A DNA stretch of 14,509 bases from CAYLPT01 sp964385645. Its GTDB lineage: Bacteria; Armatimonadota; Hebobacteria; Hebobacterales; Hebobacteraceae. Positions 7,146-14,355 of the stretch are shown piece by piece. Positions within the stretch are counted from its first letter, which is position 1, and every line of letters begins with the position of its first letter. The position numbers were made by a program, and so were the translations under genes. The stretch spans positions 1 to 14,509 of the forward strand of contig CAYLPT010000016.1 of NCBI GenBank assembly GCA_964385645.1. Direction: 5' to 3'. The notes below the pieces were generated by a model, which did not search any database, had not been told where the DNA came from, and saw only the letters and a list, made by a program, of their open reading frames with translations.

Positions 7146-7164
7146 GCCGCGCGGGATGCGCGGC
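7146..7164. repeat. Hairpin upstream of the DUF6785 gene
   Basis: GCCGCGC (7146-7152) pairs perfectly with GCGCGGC (7158-7164) around a five-base loop. It lies in the 147-base gap between the 4-alpha-glucanotransferase stop and the DUF6785 start. It may separate the two transcripts or sit in the DUF6785 leader. No U tract follows, so termination is uncertain. The rest of the gap shows no gene or clear promoter. Confidence 0.3.
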
Positions 7165-7266
7165 ACTGCCCCCGGGGCAACCGGCAGGCGGAGGACCTGC
7201 GGCAGACGCCACACCAAGGGTGACCGGCAGTATTCCCCCTGGGAAGAGCGCCTTCCTCCCGCTGCG

Positions 7267-9222
7267 CTACTGGCCCGCCCTCCCCAGCACAATCGAGAAG
7301 GAGATTCGCGCCACCTCCCCCGGCCCCAGAGAAAGGCGCCAGTGCGCCGTCACCGAGCTGCCCTGATAGCTCTCCGTCGGCCCCTCCAGCCCCTGCGACA
7401 GCGTCCTCACCGGGAATGCCCACACCCTCGTCGGCCCCTCGAAGCGCAGCTCCACACTTCCCCCCAGCTCCTCATCCACCAGCGCCAACCGCCCCACCTC
7501 GCCGAGGTCGCCCTGATGGTCGAGCGCCGGCCCCGGGTCTGCGTCATCTACCCGATAGTAGCGGCCCGGCGCCTCCCCGGCCGACAGCACGAAGTTGCTC
7601 TCACAGGCGAACCACAGGCGCACCGCCCGGTCTGCCCCGTGCTCGATGTGATAGCTCACGACCACCTCCGGAGCCCGCCGCGAGAAGCCCACCTCCTTGC
7701 GCACCGTCACGGGCAGGAACTCGTCTCCCACCCACACGCCGCCCTCCCGCCGCAGGACCACCTCCGCGCCGCGGGAGTGCACCCGCGCCTCCGCATCATA
7801 GGGCTGGTTCACGAAGTCCCCCTGCTCCGGGTACTCGCAGCGCGCGAAGCCCTCCAGGCTCGCGTCCTCCCGCAGGAAGTGGTCAATCAGGGAGTGGCGC
7901 GGGTACCAGTCATAGGCCGGCCCGTCGTCCAGGCGCAGCCGCTCGTGATAGGGCTCGGGCCGGCGCGCTAGTGTTGCGCCCACGTTCGCCGCCACCGCCC
8001 GGTGATCCAGCTCGATGAGCTGGCCGCCGATGCGGTGGAAGTACGCGTTCAGCCCCGGGTGCTCGACCAGCACCTCCTCCCGCCCATCGCCGTCCAGGTC
8101 GGCCTCCCGCACGTCGAAGCCCCCGTCGCCCAGCGCGTTCTCCGCCGCCAGCAGGTTACGGTAGGTGCTCACGCGCAGATGAAGCAGATACAGCCCTCCG
8201 AACACCCCGTGCCAGTAAGCGTCGTTCGCCTGCCCGCGATACAGCCGGTCGCGCGCCTGGTAGGCCTCCTCGCCGCCCTCCGCCTCCGCCACCCGCTCGC
8301 TCACCAACAGCATCTTCCTGTGCATCAGGTTGCTCTCGGGGTACCGCCCCAGGAAGTTGCGCCAGCACCCGCCTGACCACTCGATCATCTCCTCATACGA
8401 GCCCGCCGGCAGCTCGATTGGCCCCCTCGCGGGCCAGCGCTCGACCGCCTCCCGCAGGGTCACCACCTCCACCCAATCGCGGTTGTCTGCCAGCAGCCGG
8501 AGGAACCGCTCCAGCCAGCCCTGGCGGTAGCACAGGTCGTGGGTGCCAGGCCACTCGCCCAGCTTCTCCCCATCATCCGCCCACACTACCAGCCGATCAT
8601 CCTCGCCCGACAGCCGCCGGAGATGCTCCAGCGCCGCCTCCGGCGACTCGAACGGGATCGCCCGCCGCAGCGGCTCGTTGATCGCGAACACGTCCAGGCG
8701 CTGCCCATCCGGCCCCCGCACCTCGAAGCGCCCCAGGCTCTCCTCCTCCGAGATCCCCGCCCGCGCCAGGTTGTTGTCATCCACCAGCGTGTAGCCGACA
8801 TCCGCCCGCCTCAACACGCCGATCAGCTCCGGCTCCCACACCCGCTCCGGCAGCCACAGCCCCTTCGGCTCCGCCTCGAAGCGCTCCCTCAGATACCCCG
8901 TCAGCCGCTCGATCTGCCCCACCGCATCCCGCTCCGGGATGATCGTCAGGATGGGCTCATAGAAGCCCCCTGTCAGCAGCTCGGCCTGCCCCGCCGACAC
9001 CGCGCGGCCCACCTCCTCCAGGATGTCGGGCCGGTGCTCCTCCAGCCAGCTCAGCAGGCTCCCCGAGTAGTGCAGCACCACCTTCATCTCCGGGTGCCCG
9101 CGCAGCACCTCGAGGAACGGCCGGTACGCTTTGTCCGAGGCCTTCTCGAAGACCCACCCGAAGTTCCCCACCGGCTGATGGTTGTGCACGCAGAAGGCGA
9201 GCTTGATCCGACCCATCGGCAT
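7267..9222 (-). CDS. GH57 4-alpha-glucanotransferase
   Basis: This 651-residue enzyme should cut alpha-1,4 glucans and transfer the fragment to another chain (disproportionation). It resembles the Thermococcus litoralis 4-alpha-glucanotransferase (about 659 residues) along its whole length. The N-terminal GH57 barrel opens with HNHQPVGNFGWVF (13-25). GLWLPERVWEPEL (121-133) places Glu126 as nucleophile, and WADDGEKLGEWPG (214-226) holds the acid/base at Asp216/217. RYPESNLMHRKML and QANDAYWHGVFGGLYLLHLR (331-350) mark the DUF1925 region. The C-terminal beta-rich DUF1926 region includes FVNQPYD and VWAFPVRTLSQG. No signal peptide is seen, so it acts in the cytoplasm. ATG 9222 directly follows GGAGGGGGG; ATG 9216 is equally possible. 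It lies 13 bases after the preceding GH57 gene and ends the glucan cluster. Confidence 0.93.
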   Translation of the reverse strand: MPMGRIKLAFCVHNHQPVGNFGWVFEKASDKAYRPFLEVLRGHPEMKVVLHYSGSLLSWLEEHRPDILEEVGRAVSAGQAELLTGGFYEPILTIIPERDAVGQIERLTGYLRERFEAEPKGLWLPERVWEPELIGVLRRADVGYTLVDDNNLARAGISEEESLGRFEVRGPDGQRLDVFAINEPLRRAIPFESPEAALEHLRRLSGEDDRLVVWADDGEKLGEWPGTHDLCYRQGWLERFLRLLADNRDWVEVVTLREAVERWPARGPIELPAGSYEEMIEWSGGCWRNFLGRYPESNLMHRKMLLVSERVAEAEGGEEAYQARDRLYRGQANDAYWHGVFGGLYLLHLRVSTYRNLLAAENALGDGGFDVREADLDGDGREEVLVEHPGLNAYFHRIGGQLIELDHRAVAANVGATLARRPEPYHERLRLDDGPAYDWYPRHSLIDHFLREDASLEGFARCEYPEQGDFVNQPYDAEARVHSRGAEVVLRREGGVWVGDEFLPVTVRKEVGFSRRAPEVVVSYHIEHGADRAVRLWFACESNFVLSAGEAPGRYYRVDDADPGPALDHQGDLGEVGRLALVDEELGGSVELRFEGPTRVWAFPVRTLSQGLEGPTESYQGSSVTAHWRLSLGPGEVARISFSIVLGRAGQ

Positions 9223-9235
9223 CCCCCCTCCGTCC

Positions 9236-10576
9236 CTAGGGTGTGGGCGACCCGCGCGTCGCGCCGGCCGCCCGCGCCACTCCCTCCGGCAAGAAGGCCG
9301 GCGCTGCCTCCGCCCCAGCCTCGGGGGCCGCCGCCCGGGCCCGCCGCAGCGCCTCCTCGTCCGCCCGCGCCAGCCGCGCGGACACCGCGGCGATGAACCC
9401 CTCGTATACCGCTGCCAGCTCCCGCAGCAGCCGCTCCTGCCCCAGGCCCCACCACTCATCGGGCGTGAAGTAGGCCGAGACTTCGGCCTCCGAGCCCGAC
9501 TCCTCGTACCACTGCAGCAGATGCAGGTTGTCCGACTGCGCCAGCCACAGCGCGATGTCCAGCAGCTCCGGCTCGTTCGACAGGGACGCGATGTGGTATG
9601 CATGGCGCATCAGGTGGAAGATCCGCTGCTGCACACGGTTGCCGAGAAAGAAGCCCATGTCTCCCTTGCCGGCCCACGTTGTCGGCGAGACCGGCAGCTC
9701 CAGCTCATGGGCCCCCGGCCCCAGCCGCTCCAGCGCCTCGCTTGCGGTCAGGCAGGCCACCCCGTGGTAGCGCAGTTCCCCCGGCAGCCACCGCAGAAAC
9801 TCGAAGATGCCGCTGTCCACCGGGTGGTGCTCACCGAAGGTCTCGAAATCCCACCCCAGCACCGCCAGCTCGCCCCCGGTGTCTCGGACCCACCGCGCGT
9901 AGTCGCTCGCCCGCAGCGGGTAGCCGTCCCACTCGGTGTTGGAGAACCGATAGCCCACATCATCGCTCAGGGTGTTGTGCCGGGTCAGAATCCGCATCCG
10001 GCCCCACGGGGGAGCGTACAGATACGTCGGCGACCGCCACTCCAACAGCTGCTGGCGGCCCTCGGCGAGCACCGCCTGGAACCCCAGGGCCTCGAGCGCG
10101 AGGTAGATCTCGGGGCTGAGGATCATCTCCGTGGTGTCGGTCACCGCAGGCCGCTTGCCGAAGAGGCGCTCCAGCTCCTCCCGCATCCATGCCATGCGGG
10201 CCTGGAAGTGCTCGATGTCCAGCCAGAAGAGGAACGAGTGGTAGGGCTCGACGCCGATCAGCTCCACGTGTGGGTGCGCCGCCAGCGCGCGCAGCTTGTC
10301 CACCAGCCCCGCGTCCCAGGCCTGGGCCTGCCGCAGGAACGAGAACGACAGCCCCACGTTCAGCCTCAATCCGGCCTCCACGTGGGCGACGAACTCATCG
10401 AGCGCCGGGTGGTAGCAGTAGCGGGACACCTTCAGGAAGTAGCGGCGGTTGAGGGGCCGGTCGAAGATCGCCTCCGCCATCTCACCCGGCGACATGTCCG
10501 GCGTGAGCGGCGCGGCCGGCAGCCGCGGCCGGCGCGGTTGGTGCAGCACCGTGTAGATCAGGGCGTTCTCGGGCAT
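9236..10576 (-). CDS. GH57 alpha-amylase-like glycoside hydrolase
   Basis: This 446-residue protein belongs to GH57 but to a different subgroup from its neighbour. The first conserved region is LHQPRRPRLP (11-20). VTDTTEMILSPEIY places Glu150 as the likely nucleophile, and VLGWDFETFGEHH (239-251) gives Asp243 as the likely acid/base. This arrangement is typical of the small GH57 alpha-amylase-type proteins common in archaea and deep-branching bacteria. The last 40 or so residues are Ala/Pro-rich and probably disordered. There is no secretion signal, so intracellular glucan hydrolysis is expected. The ATG at 10576 is 7 bases from the stop of the small zinc protein, with only a distant GGAGG. 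Chain-length preference cannot be told from sequence. Confidence 0.88.
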   Translation of the reverse strand: MPENALIYTVLHQPRRPRLPAAPLTPDMSPGEMAEAIFDRPLNRRYFLKVSRYCYHPALDEFVAHVEAGLRLNVGLSFSFLRQAQAWDAGLVDKLRALAAHPHVELIGVEPYHSFLFWLDIEHFQARMAWMREELERLFGKRPAVTDTTEMILSPEIYLALEALGFQAVLAEGRQQLLEWRSPTYLYAPPWGRMRILTRHNTLSDDVGYRFSNTEWDGYPLRASDYARWVRDTGGELAVLGWDFETFGEHHPVDSGIFEFLRWLPGELRYHGVACLTASEALERLGPGAHELELPVSPTTWAGKGDMGFFLGNRVQQRIFHLMRHAYHIASLSNEPELLDIALWLAQSDNLHLLQWYEESGSEAEVSAYFTPDEWWGLGQERLLRELAAVYEGFIAAVSARLARADEEALRRARAAAPEAGAEAAPAFLPEGVARAAGATRGSPTP

Positions 10577-10583
10577 CGCGCGC

Positions 10584-10799
10584 TCAGCCTGTCCTCCCCG
10601 GCGCGTGGTGGGTCCAGCCCAGGCGGCACTCCCCGCACTTGAGCGAGCCGTACACGTTGTAGTAGCTCGTGTAGCCCGTGCTCGTATCGCTCTTCGCCAG
10701 CGTCATCTCATCGTGGATATGCGCGTGCTGGTGGCACAGCCCCCGCCCGCAGGCCGCGCATACCCCCCGCGCCTCACCATCACAGAACCAGCACCTCAT
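10584..10799 (-). CDS. Small zinc-binding protein, DUF2180/B-box-like
   Basis: This 71-residue protein has four metal-ligand clusters: CWFC (3-6), CAAC (14-17), CHQH (22-25) with further histidines at 27 and 29, and CGEC (55-58). The first half, with a GLCHQHAHIH segment, resembles DUF2180 or B-box cross-brace zinc fingers. A linker rich in Ser, Thr and Tyr (37-52) precedes the last CxxC. The start at 10799 is fixed by AGGAGG five bases upstream; a longer in-frame start at 10814 would remove that site. It lies inside the glucan operon, 36 bases after a GT4-like gene and 7 bases before a GH57 gene, so it is probably co-expressed. A regulatory or scaffold role in glucan metabolism is inference only. 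Confidence 0.72.
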   Translation of the reverse strand: MRCWFCDGEARGVCAACGRGLCHQHAHIHDEMTLAKSDTSTGYTSYYNVYGSLKCGECRLGWTHHAPGRTG

Positions 10800-10815
10800 G
10801 CTCTCCTCCTGCACG

Positions 10816-10836
10816 GGGCAGGCAGGGTGCCTGCCC
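10816..10836. repeat. 21-base palindromic element, copy 1 (REP-like)
   Basis: GGGCAGGCA (10816-10824) and TGCCTGCCC (10828-10836) form a perfect 9-bp stem with a GGG loop. It begins at the last base of the GT4-like stop codon and ends just before the ribosome site of the zinc protein gene. A related element with the same 9-3-9 layout is at 14471-14491. There is no U tract, so it is more likely a dispersed palindrome or mRNA-processing or stability element than a terminator. Confidence 0.55.
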
Positions 10837-12002
10837 TACTGTGTGCGCTCGTTCTGCCCCACGCTCTGATAGCAGGCCAACAGCCTTGCGGCCACCGCCG
10901 GCCACCCGAACGCCTCCTCCACCGCCCGCCGGCCGTTGCCCCCCACCCACCGGCACCGGTCGAAGTCCGCGAGCATCCAGAGCACCCCCTCCGCCAGCCC
11001 GTCGCTGCTGTCCTCGGCCACATAGCCCGTGACCTCGTGCCAGATGAAGGTCGCGCCCGCGTGCGAGCGCGCCGCGACCGCCGGCTTGCCCACCGCCCAC
11101 GCCTCAAGCACGAAGCCTCCGTATTCCCGCGCGCGCTCCGGCAGCAGCACCGCGTCGCAGGCCTGGCAGAGCCTGCCCAGCTCCTCCGGCCCCGGCTCCC
11201 CGGGCAGGCGCACCGCCCCCTGCACCCCTAGCACCTGGGCCCGGTCGGCCAGGTGCCCTCTCAGCTCCCCGTCGCCGGCGAAGACCAGCTTGGCCTCCGG
11301 GTGTCGCTCCAGCACCTGCGGCATCGCATCCAGCGCCAGCCCGGGCCGGCCCTGAGCGCTCAGGGGCGAGGGGCACAGCAACATCGGGTCATAGACGCCC
11401 ATGCCGTAGCGAGCCTTCACCGTCGCCGGATCCACCGGCTCGCCCGCCCAGCCCGGATCCACGCCGGGGTGGATCACCTCCACGAGGTCCTCCCGCGCCC
11501 GCCACTGCTCCAGGAACCGCTCCCTTGCCTCCGCGCATGGGACGATCACGCGATCGGCGAACTCCTCCGGGTGCTGGGGCGAGCGCACCTCGCCCTCCGC
11601 CGCCTCCTCCAGCCACGCCGGTCGGCCCGAGGCGGGCTGCTCGCCCGCCACCGACCACACCAGCCCTCGTCGGCCCGCACGCCGGAGCTCGGACAACGCC
11701 CCCACCGCCGGCCAGCCGAAGCCGTGCACCACCCCGAAGCGCCCCTCGCGCTCGCACTCCGCCAGCCGATACGCCGCCGCCCGCCCGAAGCTCCACACAT
11801 CCCCAGACGAATCGTGCCGGCAGCGATGGTAGAGCGCCCCGTCCCGCGCCACCTCGGGCGCCTGCCGCGGGCCGCGGCCGGTGAACACATGCACCTGCGC
11901 CCCGTGGGCGGCCAGCGCCGCAGCGGTGTCGCTCACCACCACCGACCCCTCCGTCCACGACGGCCCGGCCAGGCTCTCCCACGAGATCAGCGCGACCCTC
12001 AT
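10836..12002 (-). CDS. GT4-like glycosyltransferase paralogue with degenerate active site
   Basis: This 388-residue GT-B protein aligns almost gap-free with the GT4 encoded at 13198-14355; both begin with a similar ISWES/LSWES strand and share KARYG, HPEAK and LEAW segments. However, positions expected to bind donor or acceptor differ. The N-terminal GG is Thr17-Glu18. HGHDW has become HGFGW (93-97). The GR...QKG donor site has become SP...QGR, so Arg is Pro213 and Lys is Gly218. The first Glu of the EX7E motif is Arg292, while the second, Glu300, is kept. The frame is intact and codon use looks normal, so it is not a simple pseudogene; a binding or regulatory partner of the active enzyme is plausible. 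The ATG overlaps the upstream GH57 stop as ATGA and has a strong purine-rich ribosome site. Confidence 0.82.
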   Translation of the reverse strand: MRVALISWESLAGPSWTEGSVVVSDTAAALAAHGAQVHVFTGRGPRQAPEVARDGALYHRCRHDSSGDVWSFGRAAAYRLAECEREGRFGVVHGFGWPAVGALSELRRAGRRGLVWSVAGEQPASGRPAWLEEAAEGEVRSPQHPEEFADRVIVPCAEARERFLEQWRAREDLVEVIHPGVDPGWAGEPVDPATVKARYGMGVYDPMLLCPSPLSAQGRPGLALDAMPQVLERHPEAKLVFAGDGELRGHLADRAQVLGVQGAVRLPGEPGPEELGRLCQACDAVLLPERAREYGGFVLEAWAVGKPAVAARSHAGATFIWHEVTGYVAEDSSDGLAEGVLWMLADFDRCRWVGGNGRRAVEEAFGWPAVAARLLACYQSVGQNERTQ

Positions 12003-13195
12003 GGCTCCTCCCCTCCCTCGCCCAGCAGCTCCCGCGCTCGGGCCAGGGTGCGGTCCGCCTCCTCGAGCAGGGCCACCGCCCGCGGCGTCCAGCTGTCCCC
12101 CCAGAAGAAGAAGCACGAAGTCTCGGCGCGCAGGACCATCTCCCGCGCCTGGGCCAGCAGCTCCCCCGCAGCCGCCGGCCCCCCGCCGGCCTCCAGCCGC
12201 GCCTGCAGTCGCCGCTGCTCCTCGCTGGTCCGCCAGAGGCGCTCCAGGGCCGCCTTCTGCCCCTGGCTTCCCGACCACTGCGAGAAGTCCAGCCCGTCGG
12301 TCTGCCCGATGTTCCACGCCCCTGTGCGCACCTGGGCCTTGCGCCGCGGCGGGTGCTGCCCCAGGTACTCGCTTATCAGCACCGGTGACAGCGGGTAGCC
12401 CCCGGTCTCCAGCCGCTGCATGTACGGCGCATAGAAGTGCCCCCAGAAGCCGGCCTCCTCCGCGGTCTGGCGAAACCACCCCCCGTTCTCCCCGTCCGAC
12501 CAGGTGGTGAAGAGCGCCGGCCGCGACACCCCCTCCGCCCGATGGATCACCTGCTCGGCCAGCCACTCCGGCGCCATACCGCTCTCCTGCGCATTCGACA
12601 GGTCCCGGTGCCGGGGGATGACCGCGATCCGCGCTCCCTCGTGCTCGGCGAGGTAGGGATGGGTCGCCGTCTCCTCCGCGCTTTGCTCCCCCTCGGGCAG
12701 GACATGCACGTGGTCCACGACGACATACTCGAATCCGGCCTCGGCGAGCGTTGGCACCATCTCCATGGAGAACGCCATCTCCGGCGGCCAGAACCCGCGG
12801 GGGCGCCGCCCGAACAGCCGCTGCATCAGCGCGATCGCCCGGTCGAGCTGCTCCCGCCAGTCGGCGGGCGGGATCAGCGGGAAGATGGGATGGAAGTAGC
12901 CGGTGGCGAGCAGCTCGATGTTGTCGGCCTCCGCGTAGCCGGCGAGCATCTCCGCCACGTCCACCACTTCGCGGTAGAGCCTCCCGACCGTGTCATCGCA
13001 GAGCTGCTCGAGCAGGATGCCGGAGAAGTCCACATGGAACCGGCCCTGCCCCGCGAAGCGCTGCGCGTACTTGAGCGGGCGCTGATAGCACAGCACGATC
13101 TGGCGGGCCTCCCACTCGTGCTCCCGCCACAGCAGCTCGAGGTTGCCCGGGGGCTGGTGCATATGGAAGCCCAAGGCGTGATAGAGCTCTGCCAT
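11999..13195 (-). CDS. GH57 glycoside hydrolase (WPPE / SDGEN subgroup)
   Basis: This 398-residue protein is a third GH57 type. The first motif is HMHQPPGNLE (11-20). RGFWPPEMAFS gives Glu139 as the probable nucleophile, and TTWSDGENGGWF gives Asp234 as the probable acid/base. These motif forms resemble the amylopullulanase/alpha-amylase side of GH57 rather than the 4-alpha-glucanotransferase side. The C-terminal third is helical (about 310-395), as is common in GH57. No signal peptide is present. It starts 2 bases after the stop of the intact GT4 gene and ends overlapping the GT4-like gene by ATGA, so all three are tightly coupled. The likely role is trimming or debranching an alpha-glucan made by the neighbouring synthase; exact specificity is unknown. 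Confidence 0.87.
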   Translation of the reverse strand: MAELYHALGFHMHQPPGNLELLWREHEWEARQIVLCYQRPLKYAQRFAGQGRFHVDFSGILLEQLCDDTVGRLYREVVDVAEMLAGYAEADNIELLATGYFHPIFPLIPPADWREQLDRAIALMQRLFGRRPRGFWPPEMAFSMEMVPTLAEAGFEYVVVDHVHVLPEGEQSAEETATHPYLAEHEGARIAVIPRHRDLSNAQESGMAPEWLAEQVIHRAEGVSRPALFTTWSDGENGGWFRQTAEEAGFWGHFYAPYMQRLETGGYPLSPVLISEYLGQHPPRRKAQVRTGAWNIGQTDGLDFSQWSGSQGQKAALERLWRTSEEQRRLQARLEAGGGPAAAGELLAQAREMVLRAETSCFFFWGDSWTPRAVALLEEADRTLARARELLGEGGEEP

Positions 13196-13197
13196 CC

Positions 13198-14355
13198 TCA
13201 GTTCCAGTAGGCCTCGATGGTGCGGTCGGCGATCCGGTCCCAGCAGAAGGCCGTCTCCACCGCCACCCGGCCGTTGTGACCCATCCATCGCGCGTGGTCC
13301 CAGTCCCGCATCAGCGTGCCCAGCCCCCAGGCGATGGACTCCGGGCTCTGGTACACGAGGTAGCCGTTGACATCGTGCCAGACGAACTCGTCCGGCCCCC
13401 CGCTGTGGGTCACCACCACCGGCTTGCCGGCCGACCAGGCCTCGAGCACCACGATGCCGAAAGGCTCATTGCGGGAGGGCACGCACACCGCATCACATGC
13501 GTTGTACAAGTTGATGAGCTCGTCCTCCGACACATAGCCCAGAAACCGGACGGCGCCCCCCCAGCCGTTGGCCTGCGCCAGGCCCTGGAGGTGCCCCCTC
13601 ATGTCGCCATCGCCCACGAAGATGAACTTCGCTTCGGGGTGGCTTGCCAGCACCTTGGGCACTGCCTCCAGCAGCAGGTCGGGGCCCTTCTGGTAGGCCA
13701 TGCGCCCGGTGTAGAGAACGGTCGGGTCGAGGGGGCCGATGCCATAGCGCGCCTTGACCTCCCCCGGGTCGAGCCACCGCGCCCACTTGTGCGGGCTCAC
13801 GCCGTTGTACACCACGCGGATCTTCTCCCCGGGCAGCTCGTACATCCACATCAGCTCCCCCCTGATCGCCCCCGACACCGCCAGCACCCGATCGGCTACC
13901 CATCCGGTCTCCCGTTCCAGCCCCCGGATCCGCTCCGAGTGGCCGCCGAGGAAGCGGTTCCCGCACCGGCCGTACTCGGTGGAGTGCGCGGTCCAGACAG
14001 TGCGCCGCCCCCGGCCCCACTTGATCCAGCTCAACGCCTGACCGGTCAGCCAGTCGTGCCCGTGCACGAGGTCGAAGTTCCCGATGTAATCCTCGGTCGC
14101 GAACAGATGGTGGGTGAGCGACTGGCAGAAGTTGTGGATCTCGGTCGGGAAATCGGGGTTCTGGTCATAGGGGCAGCGGTGGTAGTGCACCCCATCTATG
14201 CGCTGGTACTCCGGCTGCCCCGGCCCCATCCGGGTGAACACGTGAACCTGGTGCCCCTTGCGCTCCAGGGCCGCCGCCAGCTCGGTGACGTGCGCGGCCA
14301 GCCCGCCCACCGGGATCGAGTGCAGCGACTCCCAGCTCAGCATGGCGACCTTCAT
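13198..14355 (-). CDS. GT4 family glycosyltransferase, glycogen-synthase-like
   Basis: This 385-residue GT-B enzyme probably transfers a sugar from a nucleotide donor to a growing glycan. The N-terminal domain has MKVAMLSWES, the acceptor-side glycine pair VGGLAAHV (16-23), and LVHGHDWLTG (96-105). The C-terminal domain has YTGRMAYQKGPD with Arg218 and Lys223 for the donor diphosphate, FVGDGDMRGHL, and the EX7E motif NEPFGIVVLEAW (Glu297, Glu305). All key residues are present. Similar proteins are called GT4 or archaeal-type glycogen synthases, and the surrounding GH57 genes support an alpha-glucan product, though the donor (ADP- or UDP-glucose) is not determined. ATG 14355 has GGAGGAGGGG just upstream and overlaps the preceding gene as ATGA. 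Confidence 0.9.
   Translation of the reverse strand: MKVAMLSWESLHSIPVGGLAAHVTELAAALERKGHQVHVFTRMGPGQPEYQRIDGVHYHRCPYDQNPDFPTEIHNFCQSLTHHLFATEDYIGNFDLVHGHDWLTGQALSWIKWGRGRRTVWTAHSTEYGRCGNRFLGGHSERIRGLERETGWVADRVLAVSGAIRGELMWMYELPGEKIRVVYNGVSPHKWARWLDPGEVKARYGIGPLDPTVLYTGRMAYQKGPDLLLEAVPKVLASHPEAKFIFVGDGDMRGHLQGLAQANGWGGAVRFLGYVSEDELINLYNACDAVCVPSRNEPFGIVVLEAWSAGKPVVVTHSGGPDEFVWHDVNGYLVYQSPESIAWGLGTLMRDWDHARWMGHNGRVAVETAFCWDRIADRTIEAYWN

Noticed and set aside
9223..9603. Upstream extension of the 4-alpha-glucanotransferase frame to 9603
   Set aside because: It would overlap the end of the preceding GH57 gene, its translation is Arg-rich and low-complexity, and the GH57 family start plus a GGAGG site support 9222 or 9216.
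10589..10601. CTGTCCTCCCCGG shared with the flank of the palindrome at 14464-14476 (opposite strand), as a possible third, partial repeat copy
   Set aside because: A 13-base match is expected several times by chance in a GC-rich window of this size, and the other arm is missing.
10836..12002. Classing the second GT4-like gene as a pseudogene
   Set aside because: The frame is complete, the start has a strong ribosome site and ATGA coupling, and the fold-forming segments are preserved; only active-site residues are changed.
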